Below, in pieces: positions 9,531-16,136 of a DNA stretch of 64,000 nucleotides (position 1 is the first letter of the stretch; each line of letters starts with the position of its first letter). Source of the stretch: Flavobacteriaceae bacterium PS02338 (lineage in GTDB: Bacteria > Bacteroidota > Bacteroidia > Sphingobacteriales > Sphingobacteriaceae); contig JASCOD010000003.1 of NCBI GenBank assembly GCA_029959615.1, positions 186,001 to 250,000 on the forward strand, given 5' to 3'. The position numbers and the translations under genes are program-made. A model generated the notes under the pieces. The model saw nothing but the letters and a program-made list of their open reading frames with translations. It was not told where the DNA came from and ran no database searches.

Positions 9531-10109
9531 CTAATTCAACAGTTCCTTCGGTAATTCAATTAAAATACGTCCCTGCTTAGCCAATTTTTTGATCCGCTTT
9601 TCTTCTCGATAATCGAGTATACTTAATCTGAACACAATCATAGCGATCATATATACCATTAAAATAAATGATGTTCCAAATACTAGATTTCGGTAAAAAA
9701 AATCTCCAAGGTTTTCTGATAGGTCCGACTTTATCCAATTAATCTCTGGTTGATACGGAAGATAGTATATTTCAGCAATCACAGGATACATTGGTTTCTT
9801 CCAATCTTTTTTATCTAGCGTAAAAGTATGCGAACTTGACTTGATTATTTTGCCATTTGGTAGTGCAAAGGTATAGTCAAAGTTCCGCATTCTTGGGTGG
9901 TCTGAATACTCGTAAAGACCTGACTCTCCATAAATTTTTCCAACTGCAACTTCTCCATGCTTTATTAATTGATAATGTCTGTATGGATTAATGTGCTCTC
10001 CCCATAAAAAGAAATAGATAAACGCCAGTATGGCGATGTCAAGCCATGGAAACCAAACGCTATAAATTTCTTTGAGGAAGGAGCGGATTTGAGCTTTAAT
10101 TTTTTTCAT
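9531..10109 (-). CDS. Hypothetical two-helix membrane protein, DUF3592-like
   Basis: A 192-residue protein with a helix near residues 15-35 (WLDIAILAFIYFFLW) and another near 140-165 (GTSFILMVYMIAMIVFRLSIL). Between them is a soluble beta-rich segment (GEVAVGKIYG, FDYTFALPNGKIIKSSS, AEIYYLPYQPEIN), a layout like DUF3592 proteins. The C-terminal tail is basic and probably cytoplasmic. It ends about 140 bp from the small gene on the other strand and is followed upstream by another small membrane protein. No function can be assigned. Confidence 0.65.
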   Translation of the reverse strand: MKKIKAQIRSFLKEIYSVWFPWLDIAILAFIYFFLWGEHINPYRHYQLIKHGEVAVGKIYGESGLYEYSDHPRMRNFDYTFALPNGKIIKSSSHTFTLDKKDWKKPMYPVIAEIYYLPYQPEINWIKSDLSENLGDFFYRNLVFGTSFILMVYMIAMIVFRLSILDYREEKRIKKLAKQGRILIELPKELLN

Positions 10110-10167
10110 TTCTAAACAGTATTTATTTCTCCCTAGATAATTCTATTCTAATTTAAAGAAAATAGCA

Positions 10168-10389
10168 TTACCAATTATTAATGATTAAAAACAGCCCAAT
10201 CAAAATAAAAACATAAGCTAGCAGTTTACAAAGTCCCTCAAACGATCGGGTGGCTACTGATTTTTCATAATTAGAAAAATGTTCTAATCCATTCGGCCCC
10301 CTTCTATAAAATCTTCTTCTATTGATCCAGTAGCGTAGGTATATTCCAAAAAGCATTATTGAAATTCCAATTATAAGAGATGTATTCAT
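10168..10389 (-). CDS. Small two-helix membrane protein, hypothetical
   Basis: Seventy-three residues: an N-terminal helix (SLIIGISIMLFGIYLRYW), a basic loop with RRRFYRRG and a FSNYEKSVATRSFEG segment, then a second helix (LAYVFILIGLFLIINNW). Small proteins of this layout occur widely in Sphingobacteriaceae and are sometimes mislabelled as molybdenum transporter permeases, for which I see no support here. It lies 58 bp upstream of the previous gene on the same strand and may share its transcript. Confidence 0.6.
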   Translation of the reverse strand: MNTSLIIGISIMLFGIYLRYWINRRRFYRRGPNGLEHFSNYEKSVATRSFEGLCKLLAYVFILIGLFLIINNW

Positions 10390-10755
10390 AGCATCTTTAT
10401 TTGATTTCCACCTTTATAAAAATACGCTTATAAAATATTTGAAGTGGTAACATTATCGATTCTCGAAATTTGGGTTTAGGAAAAACTAAACTTTAGTTAC
10501 GAAAAGATTGCTTATTCGTGGATGCTCTGGATGTGTTTGCTATTTAAAAAAAAGCAGAAATATCCTTTCGAATATTCCTGCTATCTAAATTAACGCTCTC
10601 GAAGTAAAGATATATTTTAGTGGTGAAAAAACAAAAGCAAATGTATTTTCATGAAAATGTCCTTATAGATTACACTTATCCTTTTTAGTCTGTTACTATT
10701 AAAACCATTGATTTTACTAACTTTACTATATCTCATCATCAATATTAAAACCACT
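10390..10755. other. 366-bp gene-less stretch
   Basis: AT-rich spacer between divergent genes, so it must hold promoters for both 10168-10389 (-) and 10756-11106 (+). Short antisense frames here overlap the start of the DUF3820-like gene and show no family features. No convincing repeat or RNA structure was seen. Confidence 0.5.
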
Positions 10756-11106
10756 ATGTATGAAGATGATACCATATTAATCAAGGGTAAGTACAAATTT
10801 ACGGCTCTTTGCAGGGTTCCGCCAGAATACCTCCTTAACCTATATGCAAAAAAGAACAAAGCTAACCCTGAACTTTACGAGTATATTGAAAAGAACCTGT
10901 CACTTATTAAATCGAGGGCGATTGGAGCACTAGAAATACCCGAACTGCACATTGTATGCAAAAAAATAGTGTACTCTTCAGAAAAAGTTGCCAAAGCTGA
11001 ACTAAAGAGAATAAGTGAAATGAATAATGACCATAAAATCCCCGTCCGATCATACCGATGTGAAGTTTGCGGAGGTTTCCACTTAACCTCAAAACCACTA
11101 TATTGA
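10756..11106 (+). CDS. DUF3820-like small protein with C-terminal zinc knuckle
   Basis: About 116 residues from ATG at 10756; an upstream in-frame start at 10708 adds only a hydrophobic stretch and is less likely. The N-terminal part (GKYKFTALCRVPPEYLLNLY) resembles the DUF3820 module, a short fold found in phage and mobile-element proteins. The C-terminus carries CEVCGGFHLTS, a zinc-ribbon-like end typical of small phage or plasmid proteins. Its stop codon precedes a strong hairpin at 11108-11134, supporting a monocistronic gene. Molecular function unknown. Confidence 0.6.
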   Translation: MYEDDTILIKGKYKFTALCRVPPEYLLNLYAKKNKANPELYEYIEKNLSLIKSRAIGALEIPELHIVCKKIVYSSEKVAKAELKRISEMNNDHKIPVRSYRCEVCGGFHLTSKPLY

Positions 11107-11107
11107 A

Positions 11108-11134
11108 CAATCTTTTTGCATCGCAAAAAGATTG
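11108..11134. terminator. Hairpin terminator, probably bidirectional
   Basis: CAATCTTTTTGC (11108-11119), a 3-nt loop, then its exact reverse complement (11123-11134). It starts one base after the stop of 10756-11106 and lies 32 bp past the end of the convergent RES gene, so it can serve both. Confidence 0.75.
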
Positions 11135-11166
11135 TTAGCTATTAGATTTTAAGCTGTAATTGACAG

Positions 11167-12324
11167 TTATTCTATTTCGGAAATGTCTTTTTCCCATTTT
11201 CTCTGGAAGTACTCATATGTTACATCCTTTATTTCTACCACTTCTGCATCATCAAATGTGTAATCCATAAGCTCAGGGTTAAACAATACCAAGTTTTCCC
11301 CGTTCCCTACAGAACTTGGAAACAGAATTCCATCAAAGTTTAGTTTTCTAATGCAATCTGCAATTAGTTGTGTTATATTATATACGTGTCTTTCTGATGG
11401 TGGAATGACTTTTTGCATTAATTCGGTGAAAGTATTTAATTTATCGAACTTGTCAAGGCTTTTATCGCTTTGGAAAAAATTCAAAAACTGACTCTCTGTA
11501 AGATCAAAAATCAATAATTCCTTATTTACTATAAACTTTCCAATTGAGACTACATCACCTGGATGTGGTCTTATCTCCGATATAGCGGTGTACTTATCAG
11601 TAGCTGAATATAGATAAGAAACGCCAGCTCTGTTTAAACGTCCAGTACCCGCAACCAAAGGAGGGGGAGCGCCAATTTTAGAGTTAGAATATGGGACAAA
11701 AACCATTTCTCCTTCAAATCCACCAGCAAACAAGCTTCTTTTTTTGTTTTCAACACCAATTCTAGCTCTATAAAATGCAGATTTACTTTCAACCGTTATT
11801 TTTGAGCAATCAGAATACTCCAACAGCATTTGTGTGATTTGGTCTTCGAATTTAAAGTAGTTTTCAGTTTTTAATTTATGCTCTATTTGTTTAATTGAAT
11901 GGTTTAAGTCGGATTTAATAGACTGAAGCAATTGGTTTTGTTGGCCATCATAATAACCTGCAAAAATTGAAACACCTTTATCATAGTCTTCATAAACTTC
12001 GAAGCATTCTATTCTGTTTATCAATTCATCATAAACCTCTTGGTCTTTAAAATTTTCCTTCTTAAAAAATATATTGTCTACTTCATAAAACAATGAACCA
12101 TAACCATTACCGCCCCAATGCTCATTATAGTCCCATTCAGAATAGTGATAACGGATGAGAGCTTTAATTATTTGTATAAATTCGTTACTGTCAACATCAA
12201 TAATAAATTCATTCTTTTCACAACAACTACATAAACCTTTTTTGCTAATCCTTTTAATTAGTTTCTTCAGTCGGATGTCTTTTGCACATTCAATGCAAAT
12301 TAATAATTCATCTTCATCTGTCAT
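11167..12324 (-). CDS. RES-domain protein with HEPN/RES N-terminal domain
   Basis: A 385-residue protein. Residues 8-45 hold two CxxC-like pairs (CIECAKD and CSCCEKN) typical of the HEPN/RES N-terminal domain 1. Residues about 185-350 match the RES fold, with the conserved arginines and acidic residues in FYRARIG, GRLNRAGVSYLYSATD and EIRPHPGD. Known RES toxins such as MbcT and the RES-Xre pairs degrade NAD+. Here no Xre antitoxin is adjacent, and the fused N-terminal domain may take over control or sensing. A host-defence or stress role is inference. Domain identification is good; activity is unproven. Confidence 0.82.
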   Translation of the reverse strand: MTDEDELLICIECAKDIRLKKLIKRISKKGLCSCCEKNEFIIDVDSNEFIQIIKALIRYHYSEWDYNEHWGGNGYGSLFYEVDNIFFKKENFKDQEVYDELINRIECFEVYEDYDKGVSIFAGYYDGQQNQLLQSIKSDLNHSIKQIEHKLKTENYFKFEDQITQMLLEYSDCSKITVESKSAFYRARIGVENKKRSLFAGGFEGEMVFVPYSNSKIGAPPPLVAGTGRLNRAGVSYLYSATDKYTAISEIRPHPGDVVSIGKFIVNKELLIFDLTESQFLNFFQSDKSLDKFDKLNTFTELMQKVIPPSERHVYNITQLIADCIRKLNFDGILFPSSVGNGENLVLFNPELMDYTFDDAEVVEIKDVTYEYFQRKWEKDISEIE

Positions 12325-12547
12325 ATCGTCTCTGGTTTATAATTATGCGTAACTCTCAAATATACTCAACTATTTAAGTCTTATAATACCTTCTAGCAGG
12401 TCAACGGTATATGTTGATTTTATAGACTTACATTCTCGTGTACACATTTCTTAAGAAGCTCTTCAAAAAATGCTTTTTTTTGTTAAAAAGATTAATATAG
12501 CCCAAAGTGGCTAATAAAGAGTAGTTTACAAGAACCGAAAGTGCTAT

Positions 12548-12614
12548 CGGTAACGATTTAGTAATGGTGCTTACTGCACTCGCTTTCATCTGATTACCTT
12601 GTAAATCATTACCG
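12548..12614. repeat. Imperfect 13-bp inverted repeat with internal GGTAAT/ATTACC copies
   Basis: CGGTAACGATTTA (12548-12560) pairs with TAAATCATTACCG (12602-12614) with one mismatch. The 41-nt interior repeats related words (GTAATGG, TGATTACC). A terminator follows 15 bp later. This suits either a small structured RNA or a recombinase/regulator binding region. Confidence 0.5.
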
Positions 12615-12628
12615 CAAATTTAATAAAA

Positions 12629-12662
12629 AAAAGGGTTAAGTCGTAGCGTACTTAACCCTTTT
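12629..12662. terminator. Intrinsic terminator
   Basis: AAAAGGGTTAAGT (12629-12641), an 8-nt loop, then ACTTAACCCTTTT (12650-12662), a perfect 13-bp stem with A- and T-runs on both sides. No protein gene ends just before it on the + strand, so it probably terminates an untranslated transcript or blocks read-through into rteC. Confidence 0.75.
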
Positions 12663-12822
12663 TTCTGCTTTTTCCAATATACATCATAAGGCGTTATAAA
12701 ATAAATCTTCCCCAATATGGGGGCAACCTGTGATATTGGTTCCGATATTATTTCCAAGTTTTGACAAATAAACAAAAATGTAAATCCGAAACGTATGGTG
12801 TTAATCTCTAAAAATCTAAGCT

Positions 12823-13668
12823 ATGGAAATCGTGTTGAACAAAATATTATCGGAAATTCAGCGTCAGGAAGATATGCTATCTTCTCAAATGATGCAAACT
12901 GCGGATGAGGCTTACCAAATGACCTTATTCTTAAAGGAAATGCTGTTTACTATAAAGATGAAAGTCTTGCAGACCGGATTTAAGGACGAACGGCAGGAAA
13001 TCAATTTTTTCAAGAATATCAAACCGCAGATTTTAGGAAAACTTATTTATTACAATAAGGTATTCCGCATTGAAACTACCTGCCCCGTAAGTGCAGGGAG
13101 AATACACCAAAGTTATTTTGAAAACCAACTGAAAATTCTGAAATCCGAATACAAGGAAAGCATATCCAATGAGGATTTTTACAGGTACTATCGTGCAGGC
13201 AGAACTGACCGTGACCACAGTTATTTCAGGCTCGGAAAAATCAATTACCACGATGGTCTAAAAAGTAGTGTATTTGAAATTGACCTTAGCTTTTCTACTT
13301 ATTACGATAACAAAGTTGCCCATATTATAGCCAATGAATTACTTTATACTTTCTTGCTTACCAAAATAAACCCTGAAAAAAATCCCGATACCATTTCAAT
13401 AAACGGTGATGGAAACAAAGACATTTCGTGGACGAACTCGCAAAATGCACTGATAGAATTGATTTACGCCCTGTATGTTTCCAAATCTATTGCATACGGG
13501 AAAATAGGCATCAGGAAATTAGCATTGATTTTCCAAATCCTCTTCCGAACGCCCTTGAACGATATACATCATTCTTTCCACCGAATGAAAACAAGGGCAG
13601 GCTCCCGAACGGTGTTTTTAGACCAGCTCAAAATTTCCCTCGAAGAGTATATGGATAAAGACCTTTAG
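12823..13668 (+). CDS. rteC: RteC-family regulator of element excision (copy 1)
   Basis: RteC proteins are DNA-binding regulators; in CTnDOT, RteC activates the excision genes downstream. This 281-residue protein has the family hallmarks: KPQILGKLIYYNKVFRIET, FYRYYRAGRTDRDHSYFRLGK, and DNKVAHIIANELL. It is clearly diverged from the two other RteC copies in the window (27798-28619 and 42588-43412), which resemble each other closely. It is followed by a 36-bp perfect palindrome and two excisionase-like HTH genes, the same order as rteC, operator and excision genes in CTnDOT, so this copy is the best candidate for the core regulator. Confidence 0.9.
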   Translation: MEIVLNKILSEIQRQEDMLSSQMMQTADEAYQMTLFLKEMLFTIKMKVLQTGFKDERQEINFFKNIKPQILGKLIYYNKVFRIETTCPVSAGRIHQSYFENQLKILKSEYKESISNEDFYRYYRAGRTDRDHSYFRLGKINYHDGLKSSVFEIDLSFSTYYDNKVAHIIANELLYTFLLTKINPEKNPDTISINGDGNKDISWTNSQNALIELIYALYVSKSIAYGKIGIRKLALIFQILFRTPLNDIHHSFHRMKTRAGSRTVFLDQLKISLEEYMDKDL

Positions 13669-13719
13669 CAACATCAGCACGAGTGTTTGAAAGCAGTACA
13701 CAAAATGTACTACTTTTTC

Positions 13720-13755
13720 TTTGCCCATATATGCCAATTGGCATATATGGGCAAA
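13720..13755. promoter_or_regulatory. 36-bp perfect palindrome, candidate RteC operator
   Basis: Every base from 13720 to 13737 pairs with 13738 to 13755 around the centre CCAATTGG; the half-site reads TTTGCCCATATATGCCAA. It is 52 bp after rteC and 164 bp before the first HTH gene. RteC of CTnDOT is known to act at inverted-repeat half-sites upstream of an excision operon; assigning this palindrome to RteC is inference. Confidence 0.6.
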
Positions 13756-13784
13756 AGGCTACTACAAAATAACCGAAACACGCT

Positions 13785-13809
13785 AAAACCCTTATTAAAC
13801 AAGGGTTTT
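13785..13809 (+). terminator. Short hairpin with T-run (terminator or attenuator)
   Basis: AAAACCCTT, a 7-nt loop, then AAGGGTTTT followed by another T and CTC. It lies between the palindrome and the HTH gene at 13919, so it may end the rteC transcript or attenuate read-through into the HTH operon. Confidence 0.5.
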
Positions 13810-13865
13810 TCTCATTGCAAAAAATTTGAAAAAAAGTGCCAAACCAATGGGTACGCATTGGCAGA

Positions 13866-13876
13866 CAAACACTGCC
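13866..13876 (+). repeat. Dispersed core motif CAAACACTGCC, copy 1
   Basis: Found 43 bp upstream of the HTH gene start and followed by ACAC. The same 11-mer recurs at 14594, 56230 (reverse), 59546 and 59566, always between genes of the mobile core. Confidence 0.6.
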
Positions 13877-13918
13877 ACACTTCTGAATTTTGTACTGTGA
13901 ATATTAAACAATAGTGCA

Positions 13919-14272
13919 ATGAACATTATAACAGTTGACGAAGAAGTGTGGAAGCACCTCAATGAACGGTTGAAAGCCATTAGCGAATATATCCTCAAAC
14001 TGGAAGATACAAGCTACGATAGTTTGTGGCTCAACAATCACGAAGTCTGCCAGTATCTCCACATCAGCGAAAAAACATTGTGGCGTATGCGTACCAACGG
14101 GCAGATAGCCTTTTCAAAAATGTACGGGCAGTATTACTATACGATTGGTGCGATTAAGGAAATGCTTAACGCTAACGCCGTGCAGACCACCGATGAATAT
14201 GTGGAGCAGCTTATGGCGAAAGGCAAAAGCTATATCGAGAAAGGCAGAAAACTGAAATCAGGTAATAATTAA
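13919..14272 (+). CDS. Helix-turn-helix (excisionase/MerR-like) DNA-binding protein 1
   Basis: A 117-residue protein with a winged-helix motif: LNNHEVCQYLHISEKTLWRMRTNG followed by the wing AFSKMYGQYYYTIGAIKEML. This fold is typical of Xis-like recombination directionality factors of Bacteroidota conjugative elements. The N-terminal 35 residues are a short amphipathic region. It is 13 bp upstream of a second HTH gene of the same type, and the pair lies directly after rteC and a long palindrome, as expected for an RteC-controlled excision operon. No integrase gene is visible for it to work with in this window. Confidence 0.82.
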   Translation: MNIITVDEEVWKHLNERLKAISEYILKLEDTSYDSLWLNNHEVCQYLHISEKTLWRMRTNGQIAFSKMYGQYYYTIGAIKEMLNANAVQTTDEYVEQLMAKGKSYIEKGRKLKSGNN

Positions 14273-14284
14273 AAGCGTACCCGT

Positions 14285-14593
14285 ATGAATATCGACAAAA
14301 TGGAATTTGTGGCGTGGATGGAACGCATAATGGACAGGCTTGACATTCTCGGCAACCACATAGACGATTTACAAAAGAAGCGCAACAGCATAGACGGCGA
14401 AGAATTACTGGATAATCAGGACTTATTGCAAATGCTGAAAATAAGTAACCGTTCCCTGCAACGGTATCGCTCCATAGGCAAGCTCCCATATTATACCATT
14501 AGCGGAAAACTGTATTACAAACTGTCCGATGTGCATCAGTTCATCAGGGAAAGTTTTAACCCGCCCTTGCCCAAACTGGATGCCAATAAGTGA
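14285..14593 (+). CDS. Helix-turn-helix (excisionase/MerR-like) DNA-binding protein 2
   Basis: A 102-residue paralogue-like partner of the preceding gene. It has LLDNQDLLQMLKISNRSLQRYRSIGKLPYYTISGKLYYKLSDVHQFI, again a winged-helix Xis/MerR-type domain, with an N-terminal helix MEFVAWMERIMDRLDILGN. Its stop is followed at once by a copy of the CAAACACTGCC motif. Probably co-transcribed with 13919-14272 and acting as a recombination directionality or regulatory factor. Confidence 0.82.
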   Translation: MNIDKMEFVAWMERIMDRLDILGNHIDDLQKKRNSIDGEELLDNQDLLQMLKISNRSLQRYRSIGKLPYYTISGKLYYKLSDVHQFIRESFNPPLPKLDANK

Positions 14594-14609
14594 CAAACAC
14601 TGCCTTTGA
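14594..14609 (+). repeat. Dispersed core motif, copy 2 (16-bp form)
   Basis: CAAACACTGCCTTTGA begins right after the HTH stop codon and is followed by GTGCCAC. The identical 16-mer occurs at 59546-59561 in the mobA-parA intergenic region, 45 kb away. Confidence 0.65.
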
Positions 14610-14678
14610 GTGCCACATAGAGCAAATCAGTGAAGGCTTCCTTTACATTCGAGCGTGAAATTTTAAAATTTTCAGACT

Positions 14679-16130
14679 ATGAGCGAAGAAACAACAAATA
14701 AACAGGAAATGCCCGAACAGTTTTCGGACATATTACTCGTACTGGATAAAGAGAAAATGAAAATCCAGGCGGTAAAAAGTATCGACGAAAACGGAAAAAT
14801 GGAAACCGTTGACCCCACCAAAAAGAACCAAAACCAGTTTATGCGTGTGGATAAGGGGGGCGATTTCTTTTCCAACTTCTTTTCCAATTTTTTGAGCCAG
14901 TTAAAGAACCCTACAAACTTTACTTTCTTCAAAGTGCCTGCCCCTGTTGCTGCTGAAAAAGCACAGGAATTGCAAAAGCACTTAAATAAGCCCACTCCAC
15001 AGGGCGAAAAAGTACTGAAAGAACACGAAGTGAAAGCAGAACCCCAGCCGGATAAAAAACAAGAAAATCAAAATAATATGGCAACAGCACAAACAACAAC
15101 GGAAGCAAGCGAATACCGCTACAAGCCGGAGCAGGTTGATTGGGACACAATGAAAAACCTCGGATTAAGCAAAGAGTATCTTGAAAAAAGAAATCTGCTC
15201 GACCCTTTGTTACGTGGTTACAAAACCAATGAACTTTTACCGATAGGAATTAACCTCGGTGGTTCTATCCTCCGCACGGATGCCCGCCTGTCTTTGCAGC
15301 AAGCGGAAGACGGCAATGTTATCGTGGCAATACACGGTATCAAAAGAGAACCTAACCTGCATTTTGAGTTTTTCGGTCACAAGTTTACGGACGAAGACAA
15401 GAAAAACCTGCTCGAAACGGGCAATATGGGGCGTGTCGTCAATTTGGTAAATTCCAAAACGGGCGAACTGATGCCGTCCATTATCAGCATTGACAGGCTG
15501 ACCAATGATGTGATTGCATTGCGCACGGAGTTTATCAAAATTCCCGATGAAATTAAGGGCGTAAAGCTGAATGACGAACAAAAGCAAACGCTGATGGAGG
15601 GAAAACCACTCTATTTAGAGGGTATGACTTCCACTAAGGGAACGGAGTTTTCGGCAACGGTACAATTCAATGCTGACAAAAGATACGTTGAGTTCCTGTT
15701 TGACAGAAGCAATAACAATCAGCAAGCGCAAACGAACCAACAGAACACCCAACAAAGCCAACCACAGGAAGCCCCGAAAACATTCCGTGGTAAAGAACTA
15801 ACCGATGAGCAACATAAGGATTTCAAAGCAGGTCAAACTATCTACATTGATGGATTAAAAGATAAAAAAGGGCAACCTTATCAGGGCTATATCACTTTCA
15901 ATAAGGATACAGGAAAGACCAATTTTGAGTTTCCCGGTCAGTACAAAGCACGGGTAGAACCTGCCGAAACTCATAAAACACAAACTGCCGTCAATTCGGA
16001 GGGTAAAACCAACGAAGCGACCAAGAACGTCCAAGAGCCTTTGAAGTCCGGGCAGCAAAGACCGAAAAACGAGAAGCAGCAGGAGCAACAGGATAACAAG
16101 CCTGAAAAATCCAAAGGCAGAAAAATGTAA
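14679..16130 (+). CDS. DUF3945 (DUF4099-type) mobile-element protein
   Basis: A 483-residue protein characteristic of Bacteroidota conjugative elements. The N-terminal part (about 1-75) is a small module ending in an FFSNFFSNFLSQLKNP helix. The centre (about 145-235) is the DUF4099-like region (VDWDTMKNLGLSKEYLEKRNLL). Two DUF3945-type repeats follow, GVKLNDEQKQTLMEGKPLYLEGM and GKELTDEQHKDFKAGQTIYIDGL, separated by a Gln/Asn-rich linker. The C-terminal tail is Gln/Lys-rich and disordered. It ends 6 bp before the topoisomerase gene, so the two are probably translated from one message. The molecular role is unknown; single-strand DNA processing is a guess from its neighbour. Confidence 0.85.
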   Translation: MSEETTNKQEMPEQFSDILLVLDKEKMKIQAVKSIDENGKMETVDPTKKNQNQFMRVDKGGDFFSNFFSNFLSQLKNPTNFTFFKVPAPVAAEKAQELQKHLNKPTPQGEKVLKEHEVKAEPQPDKKQENQNNMATAQTTTEASEYRYKPEQVDWDTMKNLGLSKEYLEKRNLLDPLLRGYKTNELLPIGINLGGSILRTDARLSLQQAEDGNVIVAIHGIKREPNLHFEFFGHKFTDEDKKNLLETGNMGRVVNLVNSKTGELMPSIISIDRLTNDVIALRTEFIKIPDEIKGVKLNDEQKQTLMEGKPLYLEGMTSTKGTEFSATVQFNADKRYVEFLFDRSNNNQQAQTNQQNTQQSQPQEAPKTFRGKELTDEQHKDFKAGQTIYIDGLKDKKGQPYQGYITFNKDTGKTNFEFPGQYKARVEPAETHKTQTAVNSEGKTNEATKNVQEPLKSGQQRPKNEKQQEQQDNKPEKSKGRKM

Positions 16131-16136
16131 TACAGT

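Larger units (their letters stand above)
12325..12822. other. 498-bp non-coding stretch left of the element core
   Basis: No credible gene. It contains a long imperfect inverted repeat (12548-12614) and an intrinsic terminator (12629-12662), then an AT-rich region that should hold the rteC promoter. It separates accessory genes on the left from the conjugative core on the right, so a former element boundary or regulatory RNA could lie here. Confidence 0.55.

Noticed and set aside
13687..13914. Possible small protein between rteC and the first HTH gene
   Set aside because: The frame runs through the 36-bp palindrome and a terminator-like hairpin, and its translation shows no family signal.
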